Positions 8,812 through 17,563 of a stretch of DNA of 64,000 bases are shown one piece after another. The notes below the pieces were generated by a model. The model made no database searches and was not told the DNA's origin. It saw nothing but the letters and a program-made list of their open reading frames with translations. The translations under genes were made by a program, and so were the position numbers. Source of the stretch: Verrucomicrobiota bacterium (GTDB taxonomy: Bacteria > Verrucomicrobiota > Verrucomicrobiia > Methylacidiphilales > UBA1321); contig JABDHJ010000001.1 in NCBI GenBank assembly GCA_013285645.1, positions 68,537 through 132,536 on the forward strand, given 5' to 3'. Each line of letters starts with the position of its first letter. Position 1 is the first letter of the stretch.

Positions 8812-10764
8812 ATGAAACAACACAACCTTACTTTTTCCTTTATGAAATCCATTTTGATTCTGGCTAATCTCATCCTTTTTTTTATAGGGATCCTTGTCCC
8901 CCTCAACGCAGCTGACGGAACCGTATTGTGGCGCATTGGCGCGGAGGACGGTTCATCGGCTGAATTTGCGGACACAGGTGTACCCGAGGACATCACCATT
9001 CCTGACGATTGGGCCACTCGCACGAAATGGCCAGAGTGGCCGGCTCTCACGGACAGGCATCAGTCCTGGACCAGCAACATTTCATATAAGCTCGAAAAGG
9101 TACCAGTCGGTGGGGCGGTCTTTGCTTTTAAGCCAGTCACGGCCAGTCCTTATGTTCCCGAATTGGCAGTTTTTTCAAACGGTTTTCCCTGCGGTATTAT
9201 CCAGATCGGAGGCGCCACGTATCCTAATGTCGGACCGAAGGGGCCTAATGATCGCCGCTTCGCGAGGGAACATCAGATTTATATTCCGCCGGAATTTCTA
9301 GTCGCAGGACAAAACATATTATCCATTCAGCGCCTGGGACATCCCTACCAGCGGGACTATTATTTTTGGATCGATTTTACCACCGACTACATGCGTCTCA
9401 ATACCCTGGATAAAATTCCAGACGAGCCGATCCATAGCAATCTTGTCCATATCGGCTATTCCGAGGGGGAATTTGACGTCAACCCCAAGACTATTGCAAC
9501 TACCCAAGCGGGACATGAATGGATGGGGGTCGCATATAGTAATAATCCCGAACGGGCCCCTTTCTTCGATGAGCTGGTCGGGCTGCAAAAGCCTGAGGAT
9601 CGCATGGCTTACCTTCAAAAACTCAAAGACCTGAACATATCGGTGATTATGATGGGATGGGGCTGCGGAAGAACCACGAACGCTGAAGTTGTCAATGGAA
9701 AATTGCCGGAAAAACCGACTACTTATATCACCAATTTGATCCACGATTATGGCTCGATGGCGCGCTATTACGAAATCTGCAATGAGCCCTGCATGGCCAT
9801 AGGCAAGACGTCGTATGACTTTTGCGTGGCCGTGGCCAAGCTCATGAATGAGATCAAGCCCCCCACGTTGATTCTGATGCCTCCCAGCTACACTTTCGGT
9901 GGTGGCTATGGCGATCCCAAGAATTGGGACGACGCCACGGGGCGGGACCGGCGCCGGGCGCTCGACGCGCTGTGTTCAACGTTGAACGGTCATTCCTTTG
10001 CCCAATCCTATGCGAACGCCAACGGTGGAGGATCCCTGATGGAGACGATAGATACCTACGGCAAAATGTCCCCCGAAGGGGTAGCCGAGATACCGAACGG
10101 TTTTGAAAAGCCGTTCGTTACTACCGAAATGGGATCAGGCACCTGCCATTTTGATTTCAAGGAAATCCAGTCCAATCGATATGCCTCGATTCAAGATCAA
10201 AATATTCGGGCCCACATTGGCTTTGCTGATACGTTTCTGGTGGCCGATCTTTGGAACAACGGCCAGAATTATGACTATCTCATCGGCACGCCGACCGATA
10301 CGTCAACATGGCAGGCCAATACCTGCACCGATGGGAAGGATCCCCGCGGCGGGCCGGACACAGAAAATCGCGTGAAAGTGTTGAGGCGCTTTACCCTGGC
10401 CTATGCCACCCATGGACGTCCCCTTCCCTACACCTATACCAATGTCGACGCTGTGAGAAATCAGTTGGTATATTTTCGGGCAGTCGATACGTCAAGTCTT
10501 CCGCCTATTCCGGGGAGCGGCGCTACCTCCAACAAAATCCTGCTCAGCTTTGTGAACTTTGACGAACAGAATCCACATACGCTGGCGGTTCAGGTGACCT
10601 TGCCCGCTGCCGGGCAATATTCGGCCGTGCGCTATGGTCCTGAAACTTCCTACACGGCAGCACGAACGGAGGTCAAACTGGACGCCAAGCCAGCTTTGGA
10701 TCTGAGTGTCGATCTCGGCCCGGGAGAATCGGTTGAATACATTCTCGATCCGCTCAAAAGTTAG
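8812..10764 (+). CDS. Secreted clan GH-A-like glycoside hydrolase with N-terminal beta domain
   Basis: About 650 residues with a signal peptide ending near PLNAADG. I chose ATG 8812; ATG 8842 (MKSILILANLILFF) is equally possible, and neither has a clear ribosome site. An N-terminal beta domain (TVLWRIGAEDGSSAEF) is followed by a TIM-barrel-like part. YYEICNEP holds a probable acid/base Glu (residue 325) and FVTTEMGSG a probable nucleophile Glu (residue 439), the clan GH-A pattern. The C-terminal beta domain ends GPGESVEYIL. It is closely related to the C-terminal two thirds of the protein at 12900-16265. Specificity is not assignable by eye. Two ATTATAAGC elements precede it, so it is probably under the local sugar regulator. 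Confidence 0.82.
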   Translation: MKQHNLTFSFMKSILILANLILFFIGILVPLNAADGTVLWRIGAEDGSSAEFADTGVPEDITIPDDWATRTKWPEWPALTDRHQSWTSNISYKLEKVPVGGAVFAFKPVTASPYVPELAVFSNGFPCGIIQIGGATYPNVGPKGPNDRRFAREHQIYIPPEFLVAGQNILSIQRLGHPYQRDYYFWIDFTTDYMRLNTLDKIPDEPIHSNLVHIGYSEGEFDVNPKTIATTQAGHEWMGVAYSNNPERAPFFDELVGLQKPEDRMAYLQKLKDLNISVIMMGWGCGRTTNAEVVNGKLPEKPTTYITNLIHDYGSMARYYEICNEPCMAIGKTSYDFCVAVAKLMNEIKPPTLILMPPSYTFGGGYGDPKNWDDATGRDRRRALDALCSTLNGHSFAQSYANANGGGSLMETIDTYGKMSPEGVAEIPNGFEKPFVTTEMGSGTCHFDFKEIQSNRYASIQDQNIRAHIGFADTFLVADLWNNGQNYDYLIGTPTDTSTWQANTCTDGKDPRGGPDTENRVKVLRRFTLAYATHGRPLPYTYTNVDAVRNQLVYFRAVDTSSLPPIPGSGATSNKILLSFVNFDEQNPHTLAVQVTLPAAGQYSAVRYGPETSYTAARTEVKLDAKPALDLSVDLGPGESVEYILDPLKS

Positions 10765-10793
10765 TCGGCTGATCGATGCAATTTAACATAGAT

Positions 10794-10802
10794 ATTATAA
10801 GC
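10794..10802 (+). promoter_or_regulatory. ATTATAAGC element at the start of the second glycosidase gene
   Basis: Exact ATTATAAGC followed by ATTAATATC. It lies inside the first codons if translation began at ATG 10776, but 22 bases upstream of TTG 10824. This favours the later start and a role in transcription control. Confidence 0.45.
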
Positions 10803-10823
10803 ATTAATATCACCCTGATTTCG

Positions 10824-12185
10824 TTGAAAAAGAACACCTCGATAGCTCTAGCTGGACTCACCATCTTTGCCCTACCTCTTTTTTCCATCGCAGATCCTGC
10901 AGAAATCTCTGGCGGCGGCAATTTCACGGTGAGTAGCGCTCCATCATCTGCCAAGTCACAATTTACAGCCCTGAGTGAGACTGGTGCCCAAGCGATTCGA
11001 ATAAATGTTTATCCTTACAGTTATTACGACGGACAAAAACCGCTGCCAGAAAAAATGGATCAACAGGTTCTTGAGACATATCGCGCCGGCGTTAAAACCA
11101 TTGTGCTTCTATTTGAATTTGATGGCAGTTATCCAAAACACTCCGACGCTCCAAATCAACTTGGTGATTACGAAAAATGGCACAGCCTAGGTCAGGCTTA
11201 TGCCAGTCGATTCTCGCCGAACAGCGCATGGCTAAAATCCCAGGGCATTTCCGATTGGGGTATCACGATATTTCAAGCGTTCAACGAGCCGGACGGGCCT
11301 GCCCCCGCCGATGCCCTGCCGATTACGGGCCCCTCCAGCTACGTGACCAGTTTAAAAGGCCTGGCTGATGGCGTGCATTCCATCGATCCAGCGCTGGCCG
11401 TGATCCCCGGTGGATTCATGCCGGAGAATGCCTTCAGCGATCATACCCTGCGCGGTTATGGCCCAGCCCTCGCGCCTTCACTGAATGATGGAACACTCGA
11501 TGGAATTGACCTTCACACCTACAATGACATCCAGTATGCCCCGATTGTGGGTGCCGATGGGGCGGTGGTTTTTAACTTCTCACCCCAAGGGGCATTTGAT
11601 GCCGTCAAAAAAGCGTGTCACATCACCCGAGACATTAATTTTTATACGACGGAATATAATTTCAAAGCCCATGAGCAAGGCATTACTGAAGAGTTGGCAG
11701 CAAAACGCCTGCTGACCTGCATTTGGGCAAACCTCGGGGTGGTCAAGAATGACGCCAAAACCCCTGCAACCCGACTGGCCTTGATCTGGAATCTCTTCAC
11801 TGATGCCAAGCAGGATCCGCCAGATGGTTTGGCGGTGCGACTTAGCCCATGGATTCCAAGTGCCCGGGCTAGGACCTTTCAATTAATCATGTCCCTGACC
11901 AAGGGAATGACCTTGATTTTCTCCGACCCTAAAGGGCGCGGAGAATTTATTCTCGAAGGTGCAGGAAGGAAATTATGGGTCTGGCAAAATTACGAACACT
12001 GGACCGATGTGCCAGATTCAACCTTCACGATTAACGATATTCCTGAAGGCACGACGAAACTGGAAGTCATCGGCTGGGACGGACTTCGCAAAAGCATTCC
12101 GCTGTCAGGCCAGCATTCCTATACGGTGACCGATTTGAAGCCAAACGAGACTTTTATGTTCCTAGCCGTATCCGAGAAAAAGTAA
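10824..12185 (+). CDS. Secreted clan GH-A-like glycoside hydrolase
   Basis: About 453 residues. I place the start at TTG 10824, which gives a textbook signal peptide (KKNTSIALAGLTIFALPLFS, cut near SIA). The longer frame from ATG 10776 would put the ATTATAAGC element inside the gene. A TIM-barrel-like domain has FQAFNEPDG with a probable acid/base Glu and FYTTEYNFK with a probable nucleophile Glu, as in clan GH-A families such as GH39 or GH5. A small C-terminal beta domain follows (WVWQNYEHWTDVPDSTF). The gene is 59 bases behind the previous glycosidase and is followed by a terminator-like hairpin. Substrate not assignable. Confidence 0.8.
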   Translation: MKKNTSIALAGLTIFALPLFSIADPAEISGGGNFTVSSAPSSAKSQFTALSETGAQAIRINVYPYSYYDGQKPLPEKMDQQVLETYRAGVKTIVLLFEFDGSYPKHSDAPNQLGDYEKWHSLGQAYASRFSPNSAWLKSQGISDWGITIFQAFNEPDGPAPADALPITGPSSYVTSLKGLADGVHSIDPALAVIPGGFMPENAFSDHTLRGYGPALAPSLNDGTLDGIDLHTYNDIQYAPIVGADGAVVFNFSPQGAFDAVKKACHITRDINFYTTEYNFKAHEQGITEELAAKRLLTCIWANLGVVKNDAKTPATRLALIWNLFTDAKQDPPDGLAVRLSPWIPSARARTFQLIMSLTKGMTLIFSDPKGRGEFILEGAGRKLWVWQNYEHWTDVPDSTFTINDIPEGTTKLEVIGWDGLRKSIPLSGQHSYTVTDLKPNETFMFLAVSEKK

Positions 12186-12191
12186 GCTAAA

Positions 12192-12214
12192 AAGAGGGCC
12201 ACCGGCTCCCTCTT
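12192..12214 (+). terminator. Rho-independent-like terminator after the second glycosidase gene
   Basis: A 7-bp stem, AAGAGGG (12192-12198) and CCCTCTT (12208-12214), with a 9-base loop. It is followed by a pyrimidine-rich run (CTTCTCTTC). It lies 7 bases after the stop codon. Confidence 0.55.
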
Positions 12215-12329
12215 CTTCTCTTCAATTCTGACAAACCAAGGTTGCGTCTGGAAATCGCTTGAACGGGCGCAACGATCCCGGGAAGAAAGATGTTTCGGCA
12301 AACTGAGCTATTTTGAAGAGAATTCTAAT

Positions 12330-12338
12330 GCTTATAAT
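12330..12338 (-). promoter_or_regulatory. ATTATAAGC element, minus orientation
   Basis: Reads GCTTATAAT on the plus strand, within AATGCTTATAATGTT. It has the same core and flanking ATT as the other copies, but lies 560 bases before the next gene. Its function is the least certain of the set. Confidence 0.3.
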
Positions 12339-12621
12339 GTTTTGTATTAGCTGTATTGAGCGCATGAAACTTTCGTTGAATTCCTAGCAGTAAAATCATT
12401 TAAAAAGTCATGCCTAACGACTATGCAAACAGGTCAGGCAGCCAAAAAAAATCGGTTTTGTGGTCGAGTGGGATGTAAAATCGGCAAGGTCAGCAAGCTG
12501 TCTGAAAAAATTCCAATCCAGAGGCTTGGAAAAACGCGCAGAGGAACGAATTCAGTGCACCTAGAGTACCTAAGGCCCTTTCAGCAGATCGGGCCAGAAC
12601 AAAATAATTATAAAAATAATG

Positions 12622-12637
12622 ATTATAAGCTTTGACA
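12622..12637 (+). promoter_or_regulatory. ATTATAAGC element abutting a consensus -35 box (TTGACA)
   Basis: ATTATAAGC (12622-12630) is followed after one base by TTGACA (12632-12637), a consensus -35 hexamer. A -10 box is not obvious. It would drive the gene at 12900 with a leader of over 200 bases. Confidence 0.45.
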
Positions 12638-12899
12638 AAAGCTAAAAGATGAATAATTGTAAAAGCCCTCTATGAAGGGCTTGAAAGGACTAGAAGAAAA
12701 ACAGGCCCCCTTGCCCTCAAGGCGGCATTTATCGCGACGACATTTAAAACTGCGATTAATGGCTCCCGATAACGGATGAAAAGTTAAGAGGCGACCGCCT
12801 GTTAAACATAGTTATGTCATCCGCTTAAAATTCGAATATTACAAATAATAATATTAAACCCATGGATCCCCGGCAGAAACAAGAATAGGAACTGATTTT

Positions 12900-15800
12900 A
12901 TGATTACTCCCATAAAAAACCTCTTCATCGCGGCAATTACGTTAACGTGGACATCCAGTGCATTAAGCGCGAGTGCGGGTAACAGCGTACTGATTTTCAG
13001 CAACAACTTCACGACCTCAACCCCGGGAACCTACACCACCGGGCAAACCATTAACAGCGGCAACCTCACCGCTCAGCTTAAAGAAGTCGTTCCCTATGCC
13101 AACGTATTTGCCACCATCGTCAACCCCGGGCGGAGCTTTACGGATGGGCCAGCCCTGGACCTTACTAATAACGGTAGCGGCGGCACCAGTAGCTTACTCG
13201 CCAATCGTCTGGGCGATGGCAATACGGCATGGAACCAATTGAGTAGCGGAACGACTGGCAACAACCTGCTCACAGCCAGTTTCAGCTTCAACAAGCTCCT
13301 GTCCACCGGCGGTTTCCGCTTTTTCATCGCCTCCGGCGACGACGAGACCGGGGCGGCTTCACAGGTTGGAGTACTGGCAATGCAGCCGAGCGGCCTGATC
13401 CAGGGTTCCGGCGGCACGGGGACAACCGACCCCGGCTATACCGTGACCATTGGGACTTCCTATAACGTCATTGTCACGGTCGATCTGAGCAGTACAACTC
13501 AGCATACGTATTCGTACGTCATATACAATATGGCGACCAATGCGGTGGTTTACGCCTCAGGGGCATTGACCACACGCGCTCCAACCGCGGTACCCGACCG
13601 TATCGTCTTGGATTGGGGTATCGTGGGGGCGAGTTCGACCAGCCCGAATCCCTTCATCGAAATAGGTGCCGTGGAAATCAGCGCCGGCAACTCATCGATT
13701 GTCTTCAACAATAATTTCAGCACGTCGACGACGGGAACCTACACCAACGGGCAAACCATTAATAGCGGCAACCTCACCGCTCAGCTTAGGGAAGTCGTTC
13801 CCAATGCCAACGTATTCGCCACCATCATCAACCCCGGTCTGAGCTTCACGGACGGGCCGGCCCTGGACTTTACCAATAATGGCAGTGGCGGCACCAGTAG
13901 CCTCCTTGCCAATCGTCTGGGCGATGGCAATACGGCATGGAACCAATTGAGCAGCGGAGCGACTGGCAACAACCTGCTCACCGCCAGCTTCAGCTTCAAC
14001 AAGCTCCTGTCCACCGGCGGCTTCCGCTATTACATTGCCTCCGGCGACGATGAGACCGGGGCGGCTTCACAGGTTGGAGTACTGCAAATACAGCCGAACG
14101 GCCTGATCCAGGGTTCCGGCGGCACGGGGCCGACCGACCCCGGCTATACGTTGACCATTGGGACTCCCTACGAGGCCATCGTCACGATCGACCTCAGTAA
14201 TCCGACGCAGCACACGTTTTCCTATCGTCTCGTCAATCTCGCGACCAATCTGGTGGTCTACAACTCGGTGACGCTGACCACGCGTGCCCCAACCGCGGTA
14301 CCTGACCGTCTTGTCTTGGATTGGGGTATCGTGGGGGCGAGTTCAACCAGCCCGAATCCGTTCATTGAAGTGGGCGACGCCACCATTACGACAAGCCCCA
14401 TCCCGCTGCCGAACAGCCGGTCGGGTACACTCTGGCGCATCGGCCTCAACAACGGTTCCAACGCAGAGTTTACGGGCCCGGGCAGCATGCCAACGACCTA
14501 CACGATAGGCAGCGGCTGGGCGACCCAGACGACCTGGCCCGAATGGCCCTCGACTCCTCCGGCCAACACGCCATGGACGACGACGATCAACTATACTTTG
14601 GCCAGCGTGCCGCCCAACGGCGTCATGTTCACCTTCAAGTCGGTCAATGCCACAATGGAAGTTCCCGAACTGGCCGTTTATTCGAATTTTGCGCCGTGCG
14701 GTATAATCCAGATCGGCGGCGCTTTAAGCCCGGGCTGGGGTCCCACCGATACCTACGTACGGACGTTTACCCGCCCCTATCAGGTTTATATCCCCCCGCA
14801 ATTCCTGGTTGCGGGATCAAACAAACTGCAGATCAGCGCCTTAGGCAGTCCTTACAAGCGATCGACCACGATTTACCTGGGCTTTACCATCGATTATATG
14901 GAACTCGACACCCAGACCGTGCTGCCTTCGGAGCCGATCAACGGGAAGATCACCTATACCGGCATCAGTGACGGCGGGTTTAACATCAATCCAAGCACAG
15001 TCGCGATCGACCAAGCGGAAGCGGAATGGATGGGAGTGGCCTATTGCGGCAATCCGGAGCGGGCCTGTTTCTGGAACGACAGCGCCGGGCTTCAGGCACC
15101 CGCGGACCGTCTCAGTTATTTGCAGGAACTCAAGGCCCTCAACATGAGAGTTATCCTCGACGGCTGGAATTGCAAAAACACAACTGATTCCGAGATCGTC
15201 AACGGACAATTACCCGCAGATGGCTCGGCCACTTACATCAGCGGTCTGTTCAGTTCGTATGGCTCACTCTTCCAGTTTTACGAAATCACCAACGAGCCGT
15301 GTGAAAGTTTCACAAATGCCTCCCACCAATATTGCGTGGCAGTGGCCAATTACGTCCATGGGATCAAGCCGTCGAACGTCCTGCTGACGTCGCCGGGTTA
15401 TGCCTACGGCGGCGGCTACGGAAACCCGGTCAATTGGGACAGCGGCGCCAACGACGCCAACCGCACAGCACTGGACAACCTTTGCGATGCGTATGACGGT
15501 CATGCCTTCGGAAATTCCTACGGTTACGATAATGGCAACCTGGCCGAGACGATCGATGCCCACGGGATATTCGTGGGCGGCAATCCACAGATCACGAACG
15601 GGTGGGCCAAGCCGTTTGTGTCTACTGAATGTGGCTCCGCTAATACCGCCGAGGATTTCAGCCAGGGGGTCACCTCCACTACGGAACTTTACTCTTCTGC
15701 ACTCGATCGCGATCTTCGTGCGCACATTGCCTTTGCCGATTATTTCTGTGCGGCGGATATGTTCAATAATGGCACTACATATGACTACATCAATGGTACC

Positions 15801-16265
15801 CAGACCGACACAACAACCTGGGTGGCCAACCCGGCCAACTCGGCGGCGGGAGATATGGATAGTCGTCCGAAGACATTGCGTCGTTTGGCACTGGCCTACG
15901 GAACGCATGGTGCGCCACTAAAATACACCTGGCAAACTGCGCCTACTTCGCTCCCGGTCGCGCCGTACGGTCCGGTCTACTTCCGCGCGGTGGACACCTC
16001 CACGCTGCCGCCGTTGCCCGGCAGCGGTGCCACCGCCAACATGATCCTCTTGAGCTTCGTCAACTTTGACCTGCTCAATTCGAACACGATTGCGGTCAAT
16101 GTCACCATGCCCGCCGCCAAGAGCTACACAGGAGTTTACTACACCTCAGCGACTTCCTACACGAGTGCGCGGGTTCCTGTCACGGGATTGGTTGCCAATC
16201 CGGTGCTGCCGTTGACCGTGACACTTGGACCCGGCGAATCGGTCGAATACATTCTGAATCGGTAA
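12900..16265 (+). CDS. Large secreted clan GH-A-like glycoside hydrolase with two tandem 236-residue repeats
   Basis: An 1121-residue protein. The start ATG 12900 has AGGAAC just upstream and begins a signal peptide (cut near ALSASAG). Residues about 28-263 and 264-499 are two nearly identical 236-residue repeats (NNFTTSTPGTYTTGQTINSG), predicted beta-rich and possibly carbohydrate-binding. From about residue 509 (TLWRIGLNNGSNAEF) to the end it matches the glycosidase at 8812-10764. FYEITNEPCESF holds a probable acid/base Glu (residue 799) and FVSTECGSA a probable nucleophile Glu (residue 910). The C-terminus is GPGESVEYIL. The protein therefore looks like a duplicated glycosidase that gained binding modules. 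Polysaccharide substrate unknown. Confidence 0.85.
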   Translation: MITPIKNLFIAAITLTWTSSALSASAGNSVLIFSNNFTTSTPGTYTTGQTINSGNLTAQLKEVVPYANVFATIVNPGRSFTDGPALDLTNNGSGGTSSLLANRLGDGNTAWNQLSSGTTGNNLLTASFSFNKLLSTGGFRFFIASGDDETGAASQVGVLAMQPSGLIQGSGGTGTTDPGYTVTIGTSYNVIVTVDLSSTTQHTYSYVIYNMATNAVVYASGALTTRAPTAVPDRIVLDWGIVGASSTSPNPFIEIGAVEISAGNSSIVFNNNFSTSTTGTYTNGQTINSGNLTAQLREVVPNANVFATIINPGLSFTDGPALDFTNNGSGGTSSLLANRLGDGNTAWNQLSSGATGNNLLTASFSFNKLLSTGGFRYYIASGDDETGAASQVGVLQIQPNGLIQGSGGTGPTDPGYTLTIGTPYEAIVTIDLSNPTQHTFSYRLVNLATNLVVYNSVTLTTRAPTAVPDRLVLDWGIVGASSTSPNPFIEVGDATITTSPIPLPNSRSGTLWRIGLNNGSNAEFTGPGSMPTTYTIGSGWATQTTWPEWPSTPPANTPWTTTINYTLASVPPNGVMFTFKSVNATMEVPELAVYSNFAPCGIIQIGGALSPGWGPTDTYVRTFTRPYQVYIPPQFLVAGSNKLQISALGSPYKRSTTIYLGFTIDYMELDTQTVLPSEPINGKITYTGISDGGFNINPSTVAIDQAEAEWMGVAYCGNPERACFWNDSAGLQAPADRLSYLQELKALNMRVILDGWNCKNTTDSEIVNGQLPADGSATYISGLFSSYGSLFQFYEITNEPCESFTNASHQYCVAVANYVHGIKPSNVLLTSPGYAYGGGYGNPVNWDSGANDANRTALDNLCDAYDGHAFGNSYGYDNGNLAETIDAHGIFVGGNPQITNGWAKPFVSTECGSANTAEDFSQGVTSTTELYSSALDRDLRAHIAFADYFCAADMFNNGTTYDYINGTQTDTTTWVANPANSAAGDMDSRPKTLRRLALAYGTHGAPLKYTWQTAPTSLPVAPYGPVYFRAVDTSTLPPLPGSGATANMILLSFVNFDLLNSNTIAVNVTMPAAKSYTGVYYTSATSYTSARVPVTGLVANPVLPLTVTLGPGESVEYILNR
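12981..14396 (+). repeat. Tandem in-frame repeat of 708 bases, two units
   Basis: Units 12981-13688 and 13689-14396 are offset by exactly 708 bases (236 codons), with long identical DNA stretches such as GGGCAAACCATTAA at both places. High DNA identity implies a recent duplication or ongoing conversion. Confidence 0.85.
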
Positions 16266-16283
16266 TGCGAATACCCGGCACGA

Positions 16284-16335
16284 CGAGCGTGGGATCGCCA
16301 GTCTTAGCCAAGCACAATTCCCCCCCCCACGCTCG
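16284..16335 (+). terminator. Inverted repeat downstream of the large glycosidase gene
   Basis: CGAGCGTGGG (16284-16293) and CCCACGCTCG (16326-16335) form a perfect 10-bp stem around 32 bases, about 20 bases after the stop. There is no T-run, so termination is only a suggestion. Confidence 0.35.
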
Positions 16336-16377
16336 CGCTGGCCTGGGCGAAATCAAAACCGCAAGGGGAAAATAAAA

Positions 16378-17484
16378 ATGGCGCGGGCACACGACCTTTT
16401 GAAGAACTTCGTTTTCTTGATTGCGACCATTGGTTTGTCCGGACAAGCCCGAGGCGGCACGTCGCCCACCGCCTCGGGACACGACTTTTATCTCCAGCCA
16501 TTCAACGCCGGCTCCCCATGGAATACACCGATTGGAGGTAACGCCGTCTATCGACCCATCGGCGACCTCGGAAAGTATATGGGCGATATCAATTACGAAG
16601 GGCGTTTTACCACAGGCATCTATCAGGCATCGCACAACGACAGGGCCGCAAAACTCTACATTCGCGACTACACCCTCTGGGATCTACTCCACTCCGGGAA
16701 GGTTAAGACGACAGGCAACAGCCCGGACGTGGAGGATTCACTGCGCAAGGCTTCCTCTTCACAACCCGTTTTTCCAGCCAATTACTATTCGACCATCGTC
16801 GAATCACCTCCTGGAAAGCGAACTTGGCCAACCAATGTCAATCCCCTGCTATCTAAGTGGACAAATTCCATTTATACCCCCCTTAATGCCGCGGCCTCGG
16901 CGGATGACGATGGTTATCTAGCCATCATGCAACCAAGCGGATTGATCCTCGAATGCTATGCCGGGGTTGTGTGTAGCAACGGGGATGTCGTTTGCAGCAT
17001 GGCCAGTTTTACCGATCCGAGCAGTGATGGTACCGGCGTGAATAATGGCCGTTGCGCGAGTCTCCTCGACAATTATGCGGGGCTAATTCGCAAAGGAGAA
17101 CTGACGCAGGGCAAGATTCCCCATGCCTTGAGTTGTCATATATCCCGCCTGCTTCTCAATCCCAGCTATGTCTGGCCTGCCTATGCTTTTGATATGAACG
17201 ACAACTATAAAGGAACCGTACCCATGGGATCGCTCCTGGCGATTCCGCCGCAAGTCCAACTGGACACACTCGGCCTCAGCGCAAAGGGATTAATCATAGC
17301 ACGAGCGGCACAGGATTATGGAATTTACGTCGTCGATAGAGGTGGCGACGGCAGTATTATTATCAAGGCGGCATTGGATGCAGATGACGCAAAGTATGCC
17401 AACTCCAAGAAAGACATGGAAATCGTCATCAAATTACTTCAACGGATAATAAACAACGCAGCCGATAATATCGGCGGCGGCTGA
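16378..17484 (+). CDS. Secreted protein of unknown function (SPWNTPI-type)
   Basis: A 368-residue protein with a strong ribosome site (AAGGGGAA) before ATG 16378 and a signal peptide (LLKNFVFLIATIGLSGQARG). The mature part opens with FNAGSPWNTPIGGNAVYRP. It contains DGYLAIMQPSGLILECYAGV, KIPHALSCHI and a late segment, ARAAQDYGIYVVDRGGDGS. I have the impression of a family of secreted bacterial proteins with this SPWN...HAL...QDYG layout, but know no proven activity. The presence of conserved His and Asp residues and the position beside glycosidases make a polysaccharide-active role possible (inference). The last codons include a GCCGATAATATCGGC palindrome. Confidence 0.75.
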   Translation: MARAHDLLKNFVFLIATIGLSGQARGGTSPTASGHDFYLQPFNAGSPWNTPIGGNAVYRPIGDLGKYMGDINYEGRFTTGIYQASHNDRAAKLYIRDYTLWDLLHSGKVKTTGNSPDVEDSLRKASSSQPVFPANYYSTIVESPPGKRTWPTNVNPLLSKWTNSIYTPLNAAASADDDGYLAIMQPSGLILECYAGVVCSNGDVVCSMASFTDPSSDGTGVNNGRCASLLDNYAGLIRKGELTQGKIPHALSCHISRLLLNPSYVWPAYAFDMNDNYKGTVPMGSLLAIPPQVQLDTLGLSAKGLIIARAAQDYGIYVVDRGGDGSIIIKAALDADDAKYANSKKDMEIVIKLLQRIINNAADNIGGG

Positions 17485-17525
17485 ACGCGGCGCTGAATCC
17501 GGCTTTCCCCGGTTAGTATTCGGAC

Positions 17526-17549
17526 AATTAACCAATCGATTGGTTAATT
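17526..17549. promoter_or_regulatory. 24-bp perfect palindrome, operator candidate
   Basis: AATTAACCAATCGATTGGTTAATT is its own reverse complement over all 24 bases, with a central TCGA. LacI-family operators are commonly palindromes with a central CG. It lies 14 bases before the small HTH reading frame and 42 bases after the previous gene. Confidence 0.5.
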
Positions 17550-17563
17550 ATGCCTAGAAGCGG

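Larger units (their letters stand above)
12215..12899. other. Long non-coding stretch carrying two ATTATAAGC elements
   Basis: About 685 bases with no convincing gene. A 70-codon frame at 12423-12635 has no signal peptide, motif or coding look. Exact ATTATAAGC copies lie at 12330-12338 (minus orientation) and 12622-12630 (plus orientation). The rest is AT-rich and may be the long upstream control region or leader of the gene at 12900. Confidence 0.5.

Noticed and set aside
12423-12635. Possible 70-residue gene upstream of the large glycosidase
   Set aside because: No ribosome site and no recognisable domain; ends inside the ATTATAAGC element.
12981-14396. CRISPR-like or satellite array
   Set aside because: Only two long in-frame units within a gene, without spacers.
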